A stretch of DNA of 34,029 bases from Bacteroidaceae bacterium (lineage in GTDB: Bacteria > Bacteroidota > Bacteroidia > Bacteroidales > Bacteroidaceae), in assembly GCA_021443335.1 (NCBI GenBank), contig JABUUE010000011.1, forward strand, positions 1 through 34,029, read 5' to 3'. A program made the position numbers and the translations under genes. The notes below the pieces were generated by a model that had not been told where the DNA came from, did not search any database, and saw nothing but the letters and a program-made list of their open reading frames with translations. This document shows, in pieces, positions 7,269-16,517 of this stretch. Within the stretch, counting starts at the first letter, position 1. Every line of letters starts with the position of its first letter.

Positions 7269-8411
7269 TTAACTAAAAATAAGTTCCGCTAATATGCCGT
7301 CAGATACAAATAGTTTGTTGGGCGACAGGCGTACTATAGTATCGTTTTTGTCAGAGATAATCTCCACAAGTCCTTTGGATGCAAGACGTTTGGCGGTGCT
7401 TGTGAAGTAATCGGCGAGAGTGGGGGAGCAGTGCTTGCGGACATGTTCGGCGCTAAGCCCTTGGTTTGTTCGCATGGCGGTGGTTATAAGGTCGTTGTAA
7501 TGTGTTGCGGAATCAATGTCTTCGCTGCCATCAATTACGGATATGCCTTCGTTGACTCTTCGGATAAATTCGTTGATATCGCAGATGTTCCAATAGCGTT
7601 TCCGTGTGGGTGATGGCTGTTGGATAATTTCAAGGCCGTGCGCCCCTGCGCCCAAAGCAAGGTAAGGCTTGTCTTGCCAGTAGCCAGAGTTGTGACGCGA
7701 GTGGAAACCAGGCAAGCAGAAATTGGATATTTCGTAATGCTCATATCCTGCCGATTTTAGTTTCTGACATAGCGTGTAATACTGTCGCTCTAATGTGTCT
7801 TCATCGGGTAATGGAGGAAGGCTGCCATCGCTCAGCCTTTTGTGGAGTACGGTGCCCTCTTCTACGGTAAGGCAGTATGCCGAGATATGGTTAGGCTTTA
7901 TCCTGATTGCCTCCTCAATTTCAGCAATCCACTCTTCGTCGGTCTCAGCCGGAAAGCCAAACATGAGGTCGATAGACACATTATTAATATTACGCGCGCG
8001 TAGAAGGTTAACCGCCTCGCGTGCCTTGTCGGCGGAATGGCGTCGGTTGATGAGTTTCAGTCGCTCGTCGTTGAATGTCTGAATGCCCAACGAAACACGG
8101 TTGACGCCGCAGCGCTGTAGCGTCTCTGCCAGTTCGTCTGTAACATCATCGGGGTTACATTCCACAGTGAATTCGCCACCGCCGTCAAGCATTTTCCTGC
8201 ATTCTTCAAGCAGTCGCTGGAGGTCGTCGCGCTCAATGACCGATGGAGTACCGCCGCCCAGATATACAGTGTCGGTGTGTGTTGGCTGCAATGCCGTGAG
8301 CTGCCTTATAATAACATCTACATACAGCCTTCTCAGCTCCATCTTTGTGGTGGAGAAAAAGTTGCAATAGATGCATCGTGATTTGCAGAAAGGCACGTGT
8401 ATGTATAGCAT
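7269..8411 (-). CDS. hemW: radical SAM family heme chaperone HemW
   Basis: MLYIHVPFCKSRCIYCNFFST (CxxxCxxC), TVYLGGGTPSVI, VNRVSLGIQTFND, LTVEEGTVL; start reset to MLYIHV at 8411. Confidence 0.92.
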   Translation of the reverse strand: MLYIHVPFCKSRCIYCNFFSTTKMELRRLYVDVIIRQLTALQPTHTDTVYLGGGTPSVIERDDLQRLLEECRKMLDGGGEFTVECNPDDVTDELAETLQRCGVNRVSLGIQTFNDERLKLINRRHSADKAREAVNLLRARNINNVSIDLMFGFPAETDEEWIAEIEEAIRIKPNHISAYCLTVEEGTVLHKRLSDGSLPPLPDEDTLERQYYTLCQKLKSAGYEHYEISNFCLPGFHSRHNSGYWQDKPYLALGAGAHGLEIIQQPSPTRKRYWNICDINEFIRRVNEGISVIDGSEDIDSATHYNDLITTAMRTNQGLSAEHVRKHCSPTLADYFTSTAKRLASKGLVEIISDKNDTIVRLSPNKLFVSDGILAELIFS

Positions 8412-8579
8412 ATTATGACTGAATAAGGTGGGATAAAGAGTTAATTTTCGTGCAAAATTAAAGATTTTTGTCAATTTATTTTGCTGTTAAAAGAAAAAGT
8501 TATAATTTTACCGCTGATTTACGTCAAATCGTAATCTATCTGAACAGAATATAAAAGATAAACTAAAACTTATATATCC

Positions 8580-10733
8580 ATGAAAACTTTTCAAACTAAC
8601 GAGATTAAGAACATTGCCCTCTTGGGTAGTGCTGGTTCTGGTAAGACCTCTCTCGCTGAAGCCCTTCTTTACGAAAGCGGGGTGATTAAGCGTCGTGGTA
8701 GTGTTGACGCTAAAAACACAGTAAGCGATTATTTCCCTGTAGAGCAGGAGTATGGCTACTCCGTATTCTCAACAGTGTTCAATGTTGAGTGGCTGGGAAA
8801 GAAGCTTAATATCATTGACTGCCCGGGTTCTGACGACTTTGTTGGCGGAGCTATCACCGCCCTGAATGTTACTGACCAGGCAGTTATTCTTATTAATGGA
8901 CAATATGGTCCAGAGGTTGGCACGCAGAACAACTTCCGTTATACAGAGAAACTCAAGAAGCCTGTTATCTTCCTCGTTAACCAACTTGACAAGGAAAACT
9001 GCGACTTCGACACTGTTGTTTCACAAATGACAGAGGCTTACGGCCCGAAGTGTGTGCAGATACAGTATCCTCTCCAGACAGGTCCTAACTTCAATGCCCT
9101 CATCGACGTGCTTCTGATGAAGAAGTATTCTTGGGGTCCAGAAGGTGGTGCGCCTACTATCGAGGACATTCCTGCAGAGGAAATGGATAAGGCAATGGAA
9201 CTTCACAAGGCTCTCGTTGAGGCTGCTGCCGAGAACGACGAGGAACTGATGGAGAAGTTCTTTGAGACAGAGACCCTTACAGAGGACGAGATGCGTGCGG
9301 GTATCCGCAAGGGCTTGGTAACACGCTCTATCTTCCCTATCTTCTGTGTATGTGCAGGTAAGTCTATGGGTGTTCGCCGCTTGATGGAGTTCCTCGGCAA
9401 TGTCGTGCCTTTCGTTTCTGACATGCCAAAGGTTCACAACACTCGCGGTGAGGAAATCACTCCAGACGCATCCGCTCCAGCATCACTCTATTTCTTCAAG
9501 ACAGGTGTGGAGCCACATATCGGTGAGGTTTCTTACTTCAAGGTTATGCAGGGTAGTGTTAAGCCTGGTGACGACCTCAACAACTCTGATCGTGGCTCAA
9601 AGGAGCGTATAGGCTCTCTCTACACTTGCGCTGGCGCTAACCGTCAGGCTGTTGACCAACTTGTTGCTGGCGATATTGGCTGTACAGTGAAGCTGAAGGA
9701 TGTTAAGACAGGCAACACTCTTAACGCAAAAGAGGTTGACAATAAGTTCGACTTCATCCGCTATCCAAATTCTAAGTATTCTCGTGCCATCGTTGCCAAG
9801 AACGAGGCTGAGACAGAGAAGATGATGACAGCCCTCGTGAAGATGCGTCAGGAAGACCCAACATGGGTTGTTGAGCAGAGCAAGGAGCTTCGTCAGATAC
9901 TCGTTCATGGTCAGGGTGAGTTCCACCTTCGCACACTGAAGTGGCGTATGGAGAACAACGAGAAGATTATGATTGACTATCAGGAGCCACGCATCCCATA
10001 TCGTGAGACTATCACAAAGACTGCACGCGCAGACTATCGTCATAAGAAGCAGTCTGGTGGTGCTGGTCAGTTCGGTGAGGTTCACCTTATCGTTGAGCCT
10101 TACGCAGAGGGAATGCCAGACCCTACATCATACACTTTCAACGGTCAGGAGTTCAAGATGAACATCCGTTCTCGTGAGGAGATTGACCTTGAGTGGGGTG
10201 GTAAGCTCGTGTTCATGAACTCTGTTGTCGGTGGCGCAATCGATACTCGTTTCATGCCTGCAATCTTGAAGGGTGTCATGGAGCGTATGGAGCGTGGACC
10301 ACTGACTGGTTCTTATGCACGCGATGTTCGCGTTATCGTTTACGATGGTAAGATGCACCCGGTTGACTCTAACGAACTTTCATTCATGCTTGCTGGTCGT
10401 CAGGCTTTTGCAGAGGCGTTCCGCAATGCTGGTCCGAAGGTTCTTGAGCCTGTATATGACCTTGAGGTATTCGTGCCATCAGACTATATGGGTGATGTGA
10501 TGTCTGACCTTCAGGGCCGTCGTGCAATGATTATGGGTATGGACTCAGAGGCTGGTTACCAGAAACTTCAGGCAAAGATTCCTTTGAAGGAGCTTTCTAA
10601 CTACTCTATCGCATTGAGCTCTATCACTGGCGGTCGTGCATCGTTCACATCCAAGTTCGCTTCTTACGAGCTTGTTCCTAACGATATCCAGCAGCAACTC
10701 ATCGCTGCTCACGACGCTGAGACAGAGGAATAA
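8580..10733 (+). CDS. elongation factor G paralog (EF-G2-like; divergent GTPase motifs)
   Basis: Full-length EF-G architecture (717 aa); G1 GSAGSGKTS, G3 DCPGS, G4 NQLD differ from canonical AHIDAGKTT/DTPGH/NKMD. Confidence 0.9.
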   Translation: MKTFQTNEIKNIALLGSAGSGKTSLAEALLYESGVIKRRGSVDAKNTVSDYFPVEQEYGYSVFSTVFNVEWLGKKLNIIDCPGSDDFVGGAITALNVTDQAVILINGQYGPEVGTQNNFRYTEKLKKPVIFLVNQLDKENCDFDTVVSQMTEAYGPKCVQIQYPLQTGPNFNALIDVLLMKKYSWGPEGGAPTIEDIPAEEMDKAMELHKALVEAAAENDEELMEKFFETETLTEDEMRAGIRKGLVTRSIFPIFCVCAGKSMGVRRLMEFLGNVVPFVSDMPKVHNTRGEEITPDASAPASLYFFKTGVEPHIGEVSYFKVMQGSVKPGDDLNNSDRGSKERIGSLYTCAGANRQAVDQLVAGDIGCTVKLKDVKTGNTLNAKEVDNKFDFIRYPNSKYSRAIVAKNEAETEKMMTALVKMRQEDPTWVVEQSKELRQILVHGQGEFHLRTLKWRMENNEKIMIDYQEPRIPYRETITKTARADYRHKKQSGGAGQFGEVHLIVEPYAEGMPDPTSYTFNGQEFKMNIRSREEIDLEWGGKLVFMNSVVGGAIDTRFMPAILKGVMERMERGPLTGSYARDVRVIVYDGKMHPVDSNELSFMLAGRQAFAEAFRNAGPKVLEPVYDLEVFVPSDYMGDVMSDLQGRRAMIMGMDSEAGYQKLQAKIPLKELSNYSIALSSITGGRASFTSKFASYELVPNDIQQQLIAAHDAETEE

Positions 10734-10751
10734 AATACTATTATTTGTGAT

Positions 10752-11654
10752 ATGGCACACTACGTTCGGTTTGATTGGGCAATGAAACGCTTGCTGCGCG
10801 ACAAGGCAAACTATGTCGTGCTGGAGGGATTGTTGTCCTCGTTGCTGAACAAGGAAATAAAGATTACGGAAATCCTTGAGGGCGAAAGCAATCAGGACGC
10901 AGAGGACGACAAGCAGAACCGCGTGGACGTGTTGGCGACCGACGAGAAGGGTGTGCTATATCTAATAGAGGTGCAGAACAATAGCGAGACGGCTTATTTC
11001 CAGCGTATGCTCTTCGGCACGTCAAAGCTAATCACGCAATATATCAAGCGTGGTTGCGACTATGGGCAGATTCGCAAGGTTTACTCCGTCAACCTCGTCT
11101 ATTTCAACCTCGGCATGGGCAAGGACTATGTTTATGAGGGTACGACGGAGTTCCGCGGTATACACACCGACGAGGTGCTTAACCTTTCGCCGTTCCAGAT
11201 GCAACAGTTTGATGCTGACGGGGTGAAAGACCTTTTCCCTAAATACTATATCCTTAAAATCGACGGCTTCGACAAGGTTGCCAAGACACCGCTTGACGAG
11301 TGGATGTACTTCCTAAAGGATGGTTCTATCGCCGACAAGCCAAAGGCTCCAGGATTGGAGCGCGCAAAGGAGGTTATGCTCTACGACACGATGAGCGAGT
11401 CAGAGCGCCGCCACTACGACCGTGTGATGATGGATGCTGCCATCATACGCGACAATGTAGAGACAGCGAGGGTGGAAGGTCGTGCAGAAGGCGAAGCAAA
11501 AGGTCGTGCGGAAGGTCGTGCGGAAGGCGAAGCAAAAGGCCGTGCAGAGGAAAAAATCGGCATAGCTCGCAATCTTAAATCCTTGGGACTGCCGACAGAG
11601 CAGATAGCGCAAGTTACGGGGCTAAGGACTGAGGAAATATTGCGTCTTAACTAA
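10752..11654 (+). CDS. Rpn family recombination-promoting nuclease / PD-(D/E)XK nuclease family protein
   Basis: DWAMKRLLRDKANYVVLEGLLSSLL, NRVDVLATDEKGVLYLIEVQ (D...ExQ/PDDEXK), RMLFGTSKLITQYIKRGCDY, then (G-R-A-E)n charged repeats. Confidence 0.85.
   Translation: MAHYVRFDWAMKRLLRDKANYVVLEGLLSSLLNKEIKITEILEGESNQDAEDDKQNRVDVLATDEKGVLYLIEVQNNSETAYFQRMLFGTSKLITQYIKRGCDYGQIRKVYSVNLVYFNLGMGKDYVYEGTTEFRGIHTDEVLNLSPFQMQQFDADGVKDLFPKYYILKIDGFDKVAKTPLDEWMYFLKDGSIADKPKAPGLERAKEVMLYDTMSESERRHYDRVMMDAAIIRDNVETARVEGRAEGEAKGRAEGRAEGEAKGRAEEKIGIARNLKSLGLPTEQIAQVTGLRTEEILRLN
11472..11550 (+). repeat. intragenic 12/24-bp coding repeats encoding EGRAEGEAKGRAEGRAEGEAKGRAEE
   Basis: ggtcgtgcagaaggcgaagcaaaa / ggtcgtgcggaa / ggtcgtgcggaaggcgaagcaaaa / ggccgtgcagag. 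Confidence 0.9.
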
Positions 11655-11678
11655 AGACAAAAAGTAAGTAATATAGTG

Positions 11679-11716
11679 AAGGTGTGTCAAGAAGAAAATT
11701 GGCACACCTTTTTTTT
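11679..11716 (+). terminator. intrinsic terminator after the nuclease gene
   Basis: AAGGTGTGTCAA-gaagaaaa-TTGGCACACCTT + TTTTTT. Confidence 0.85.
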
Positions 11717-11890
11717 CATTTTTTTTTGCAAAATATTAAATTGAAAGTTGTTCGCGGATTTTGCTTTCAGATAGAAACAAGAAGATTTTTGTTTAAAAGA
11801 AGAGAGTGTTTTGTGATATGTAATTTATAGGAAAGCTATAATTTTGCATCATCAACACAGACTAAATGTATTATTAGGTATTGTTTTAAG

Positions 11891-13264
11891 ATGAAAAAAA
11901 GATGGCTTATTCTTATGTCGGCGATGACACTCATTGCTGTTGCTGGCTTGTTTGCGAAAGAACCTTCTTTCGAGTGTGACTGGAATACGATAGATCGCGC
12001 GGATGTGGCGTGGCTAATCACTGCTACAATCTTCGTGCTGATGATGACCCCTGGTCTCTCATTCTTCTACGGCGGAATGGTCGGAGCAAAGAATGTGATA
12101 AGTACAATGTTGCAGAGTTTCATAGCCATGGGTATTATCTGTGTCATGTGGATGGCATTTGGCTTCAGTCTTGCATTTGGTGATGACATAGGCGGTATAA
12201 TAGGTAATCCGCTCTCTTTCCTTATGATGGAGAATGTGGGTGGCGACATATATGTGACTCCGTCAGGAAAGATTGTTGGCGGCGCGACAATACCTCTTGC
12301 CTTGTTTGCTTTGTTTCAGATGAAGTTTGCCATTATTACACCTTCTCTGATTACTGGCAGTTTTGCCGAGCGCGTGCGTTTCTCCGGATATCTGTTCTTC
12401 ATGATTTTCTTCTTCATATTTATATATTGTCCGCTTGCGCACATGACATGGCATCCCGACGGATTGTTCCTGCAGTGGGGCGTTGTTGACTTTGCTGGTG
12501 GTATTGTTGTTCATGCGTCGTCAGGTGTGGCTGCATTGGCGGGCGCGATATTCTTAGGCAGACGTACAACGGAGAAGTCTGAGCCCGCAAACATCCCCTT
12601 CGTCTTACTTGGCGCCGCCATGCTTTGGCTCGGCTGGTTTGGCTTTAACGCTGGCAGCTCGCTTCATGCTGACGGCATTGCTGTCAAGGCATTCTTGAAC
12701 ACAACCGTTGCCAGTGGTACGGCAATGATGACATGGATATTCTTCGACTGTCTTCGTGGTCGTAAACCTTCAGCCATGGGCGCCTCTGTGGGTTGTGTCG
12801 TTGGTCTTGTTGCTATCACTCCTTCTGCTGCTTATGTGACTGTTGGTCAGGCGACATTCATATCGTTTCTTATCGCGATATGCTGTAATATTACGGTTTA
12901 TTGGCGTGAAAAGAAGATGAATGTTGACGATGCCCTTGATGTTTTTCCAACACACGGCACGGGCGGTATTCTCGGAACAGTGCTCACAGGAGTCTTTATT
13001 CAGGAAGGTTTGATTGCTGGCACATGGGAGGGCGTGGTCGTTTTCCTCTATCATCTTCTCGCTATTGTCATTGTGGTAGCATATACATTCATCGTAAGTT
13101 ACTTTGGCTACTGGATTATCGATAAGATGATTCCTATGCGTGTGAGCCATCAGAGTGAGATGGTAGGTCTCGATTTTTCTCAACACGATGAGCATTATGG
13201 TCTTGCTCATGTGGGCGAAAGGGAGATTGCTGAATATGAGGAGCATATAAAGTCAAAAGGATAA
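11891..13264 (+). CDS. amt: ammonium transporter (Amt family)
   Basis: TPGLSFFYGGMVGAKNVISTML, VVDFAGGIVVHASSGVAALAGAIFLGRR, WLGWFGFNAGSSL, FPTHGTGGILGT. Confidence 0.95.
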   Translation: MKKRWLILMSAMTLIAVAGLFAKEPSFECDWNTIDRADVAWLITATIFVLMMTPGLSFFYGGMVGAKNVISTMLQSFIAMGIICVMWMAFGFSLAFGDDIGGIIGNPLSFLMMENVGGDIYVTPSGKIVGGATIPLALFALFQMKFAIITPSLITGSFAERVRFSGYLFFMIFFFIFIYCPLAHMTWHPDGLFLQWGVVDFAGGIVVHASSGVAALAGAIFLGRRTTEKSEPANIPFVLLGAAMLWLGWFGFNAGSSLHADGIAVKAFLNTTVASGTAMMTWIFFDCLRGRKPSAMGASVGCVVGLVAITPSAAYVTVGQATFISFLIAICCNITVYWREKKMNVDDALDVFPTHGTGGILGTVLTGVFIQEGLIAGTWEGVVVFLYHLLAIVIVVAYTFIVSYFGYWIIDKMIPMRVSHQSEMVGLDFSQHDEHYGLAHVGEREIAEYEEHIKSKG

Positions 13265-13311
13265 TGAACGTGAGTTCATTGTTATTAGTAGTTTTTGTTA
13301 CATTTCTTTCT

Positions 13312-13345
13312 GGGCGGATTCTTTCGCAGAGTCCGCCCTTTTATT
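13312..13345 (+). terminator. intrinsic terminator after amt
   Basis: GGGCGGA-ttctttcgcagag-TCCGCCC followed by TTTTATT. Confidence 0.8.
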
Positions 13346-13440
13346 GTACCATTGTATATAATACGCGATAAGTGTTCGGTATATCTCTGAAAACATACTT
13401 GATATTTGTTTTTCTTTCCAAAAATGCAAAATAACAAAGA

Positions 13441-13577
13441 TTTATTTTTTGTTTCCCTCGCTTAATCGGACTCGGCTTTGCCGCTTGCAAGGCAAGAATT
13501 TTAAATAAGTTACTCACGCTCGGAAATAAAAATAAATGGGATTTATTTTGTATTTCCCTCGCTTAATCGTAACTTTG
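13441..13577 (+). promoter_or_regulatory. duplicated promoter module upstream of the sigma-54-type regulator; functional-looking copy TTTG(13547)-N19-TAACTTTG(13570-13577)
   Basis: TTTATTTTTTGTTTCCCTCGCTTAATCG (13441-13468) repeated as TTTATTTTGTATTTCCCTCGCTTAATCG (13542-13569); only the second has a TAnnTTTG box. Confidence 0.7.
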
Positions 13578-13586
13578 TCCCCCGAA

Positions 13587-14561
13587 ATGGATACATCACA
13601 ACTTCAACAGGTAAAGCAGAGGTACGGCATTGTGGGCAACAGTGACGGGTTGAATCGTGCCATTGATATTGCGCTTCAGGTGGCGAACACAGACATTTCC
13701 GTGCTTATCAACGGTGAGAGCGGAACAGGAAAGGAGATTATTCCGATGATTCTCCATGACAACTCCTTGCGCAAACGCAAGAAACTGTTTGCGATAAACT
13801 GCGGCGCGATTCCTGAAGGAACTATTGATGGGGAACTGTTTGGTCACGAGAAGGGTTCTTTCACGGGGGCTGTTGGCGAGAGCAAAGGCTATTTTGGTGT
13901 TGCTGACGGTGGCACTCTGTTCCTTGATGAGGTTGGCGAACTGCCTTTGGCAACACAGGCGAAATTGCTGCGTGTGCTTGAGAAGGGTGAGTATATCCGT
14001 GTGGGAGGTCAGAAGGTGGAGAAGACTGATGTGCGCGTGGTGGCAGCTACGAATGTCAATCTGCTGAAAGCCATCAGTGAAGGTCGTTTCCGCGAGGACC
14101 TCTATTACCGCCTGAATGCGATACAGATAAAGTTGCCGCCGTTGCGTGAGAGGGGAGAAGACGTGTTACTGCTTTTCCGTCTCTTTGCCATGCAGGCTGC
14201 CGAGAAGTACAAACTACCGCTTATAACCCTTGATGAGGCGGCTAAACAACATGTACTTAACTACAAGTGGCCTGGAAATATCAGGCAGTTGAAGAACGTA
14301 ACGGAGCAGATAGCCGTTTTGTCTAAGAAGAAGGTGCTGAGTGTGGAGGATATTATTGACTTCGTGCCGCGAAACACAGACTCTACGGCACTGGCTGTAA
14401 CCTCACCCGACAGCAAAGACCACAGTTATCGCAGCGAGCGTGAAGCGCTGTTCGCAATGATTTTCGAACTCCGCAATCAGATATTCCATCTGTCGCATGA
14501 GTTGGAACAGATAAAGCGCGAGCTTAATATAGAGGATATAACAACGATAGAAGAATCTTAG
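13587..14561 (+). CDS. sigma-54 interaction domain AAA+ transcriptional regulator
   Basis: GESGTGKE Walker A, ELFGHEKGSFTGA, GGTLFLDEVGELP Walker B, REDLYYRLN, LPPLRERGED, WPGNIRQLKN; start reset to MDTSQ at 13587. Confidence 0.88.
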   Translation: MDTSQLQQVKQRYGIVGNSDGLNRAIDIALQVANTDISVLINGESGTGKEIIPMILHDNSLRKRKKLFAINCGAIPEGTIDGELFGHEKGSFTGAVGESKGYFGVADGGTLFLDEVGELPLATQAKLLRVLEKGEYIRVGGQKVEKTDVRVVAATNVNLLKAISEGRFREDLYYRLNAIQIKLPPLRERGEDVLLLFRLFAMQAAEKYKLPLITLDEAAKQHVLNYKWPGNIRQLKNVTEQIAVLSKKKVLSVEDIIDFVPRNTDSTALAVTSPDSKDHSYRSEREALFAMIFELRNQIFHLSHELEQIKRELNIEDITTIEES

Positions 14562-14565
14562 ATAT

Positions 14566-15078
14566 ATGCAAAGAAAGATTACCATAATATGCGGCTTGGC
14601 ATTGTCTCTGCTGCTTGTTGCTTGTAGCGTGAAGTACAGCTTGAACGGCGCAAGTATTGATTATACAAAGACAAAGACAATAACCATTGCCGATTTCCCA
14701 ATACGCTCAAGTTATGTTTGGGCGCCGATGAGTTCCATCTTCAACAATGCCTTGAAGGATATTTTTTCTGTGAACACCAAACTTACGCAGGTGCGTCGTA
14801 ACGGTGATTTGAAGATAGAGGGTGAGATTACCAACTACACGCAGCGCAATAAGTCGGTTACGGCTGAAGGAACCTCTGCTCAGGTGGAACTGACGATGAC
14901 TGTTAATGTGCGCTTCACGAATAATAAGAACCATGTTGAGGACTTTGAAAGACAATTCTCCGCTTCCCGACCATACGCTTCAAACCAGTCTCTGAACTCT
15001 GTGCAGGAGCAGTTGGTGCAGGAGATGTCAAAGGATATAACAGAACAGATATTCAACGCAACAGCATCTAATTGGTAA
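14566..15078 (+). CDS. LptE-like LPS-assembly lipoprotein
   Basis: Lipoprotein signal LLLVACS; SVKYSLNGASIDYTKTKTITIADFPI... Bacteroidetes LptE pattern. Confidence 0.75.
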   Translation: MQRKITIICGLALSLLLVACSVKYSLNGASIDYTKTKTITIADFPIRSSYVWAPMSSIFNNALKDIFSVNTKLTQVRRNGDLKIEGEITNYTQRNKSVTAEGTSAQVELTMTVNVRFTNNKNHVEDFERQFSASRPYASNQSLNSVQEQLVQEMSKDITEQIFNATASNW

Positions 15079-15142
15079 TAATATTTACTATTGGACCATT
15101 TACTTTCTACTATTACTTAATTGTTGATAATTTACAAATCTC

Positions 15143-15946
15143 TTGATAACTGAACTGATAAATAATCCGCATCTTCTGGACAAGCAGACATTGTATGAGC
15201 TGCGTGAGATTGTTGCACAATATCCTTATTACCAACCGGCGCGACTGCTGATGTTGAAGAACCTATATGTACTGCACGACACTTCGTTTGACGAGGAGTT
15301 GCGTAGAGCTGCTATATATGTGGCTGATAGACGAAAGCTCTTTGAACTGGTTGAGGCAAAGCATTATGAATTGAAATCCGATAATCAGCAACAAGTGGCT
15401 GATGGTCAGTTGTCAACAGTATCACGCACCTCATCGCTCATAGATAAATTCCTTGACAATATACCAGAGGAGCAAAGTCAGGACCAGAAGCAGAAACCAC
15501 TGCCTTGGTATGTTACCAACGACTATATGCAGTTGCTGTCGGATGGTGACGACTCATTGTTGCCGCTCGTCAAGGATGGACAGGCGGAGCAGAGCAGGCA
15601 CGACTCTATCATCGAAGGATTCTTGAGCCAAGGTGGTAAGGTTACGCTGCCAGAGATTACCGCTGAGGAGGAAAAGGCTATTGTTGATGCCATCCATCTC
15701 AACAGCATACATGACGAATTTATTGAGCCGCAAAAGACAAAGCAAACAAGTAAAAAGCGAAGCGAAAACCAACTTATTTCAGAAGAATTGGCTCAAAAAT
15801 ACATAAAGCAGGGCAATTATTTGCAGGCAAAAGAAATAATTACGCAATTAAATTTGGATAATTCCGAAAAAAACATTTACTTTGCAGACCAAATACGCTT
15901 TTTAGACAAGCTGATAAGGCTTACAGGAGCAGAAAATCAGGCTTAA
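15143..15946 (+). CDS. conserved Bacteroidetes hypothetical protein (TPR-associated), TTG start
   Basis: LITELINNPHLLDKQTLYELREIVAQYPYYQPARLLMLKNLYVLHD; conserved position between lptE-like and secG; ORF opens with TTG. Confidence 0.6.
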   Translation: MITELINNPHLLDKQTLYELREIVAQYPYYQPARLLMLKNLYVLHDTSFDEELRRAAIYVADRRKLFELVEAKHYELKSDNQQQVADGQLSTVSRTSSLIDKFLDNIPEEQSQDQKQKPLPWYVTNDYMQLLSDGDDSLLPLVKDGQAEQSRHDSIIEGFLSQGGKVTLPEITAEEEKAIVDAIHLNSIHDEFIEPQKTKQTSKKRSENQLISEELAQKYIKQGNYLQAKEIITQLNLDNSEKNIYFADQIRFLDKLIRLTGAENQA

Positions 15947-15981
15947 GAAGCGTTGTAAATGAAAACTAAAATAAATCAAAT

Positions 15982-16419
15982 ATGTACACAGTACTTGTAA
16001 TTCTTATCGTTATCGCAGCACTCCTTATGATAGGCATTGTGCTCATTCAGGAGTCAAAAGGTGGCGGTCTTGCATCTGGCTTCAGCAGTGGCAACCAGAT
16101 TATGGGTGTTCGCAAGACCACAGATTTCATAGAAAAAGCCACTTGGGTGCTTGCCGCAGCAATGGTTGTTATCAGCATTGGCTGTGCTTATGTTGTGCCA
16201 AAGGCAACAGCTGAGTCAAGCGTAATTGAAAATGTGGCCACTCCAAAGCAACAGCAGACAGCTCCAACAAACCTCCCTGGTTTCGGCGCATCTGAGCAGA
16301 AGGCACCAGCATCAGAGCAGAAGACTGAGGCTCCTGCTACTGAGAACGCAAAGCCAGCAGATAATGCTGCTCCTGCCGCTGCTGCTGAGACACCAGCAGA
16401 GCCTGCTGCAAAGAAGTAA
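15982..16419 (+). CDS. secG: preprotein translocase subunit SecG with long Ala/Pro/Glu-rich tail
   Basis: MYTVLVILIVIAALLMIGIVLIQESKGGGLASGFSSGNQIMGVRKTTDFIEKATW. Confidence 0.92.
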   Translation: MYTVLVILIVIAALLMIGIVLIQESKGGGLASGFSSGNQIMGVRKTTDFIEKATWVLAAAMVVISIGCAYVVPKATAESSVIENVATPKQQQTAPTNLPGFGASEQKAPASEQKTEAPATENAKPADNAAPAAAAETPAEPAAKK

Positions 16420-16479
16420 GCATTGTATGCTTGAACCCATTTGTCTTCTTAAAGATAGTTATGGGTTAGAACGAAATTG

Positions 16480-16510
16480 CCGGTCGCAACTCAATGATGT
16501 TGTGACCGGC
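16480..16510 (+). terminator. hairpin terminator after secG
   Basis: CCGGTCGCAAC-tcaatgat-GTTGTGACCGG followed by cgtaattttctt. Confidence 0.7.
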
Positions 16511-16517
16511 GTAATTT

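Noticed and set aside
11891-13264. Amt without adjacent glnK as unusual
   Set aside because: Orphan amt genes are common; a glnK could be elsewhere in the genome.
15982-16419. Ala/Pro/Glu-rich SecG tail as a novel domain
   Set aside because: Low-complexity extensions on SecG are common in Bacteroidetes; no further signal.
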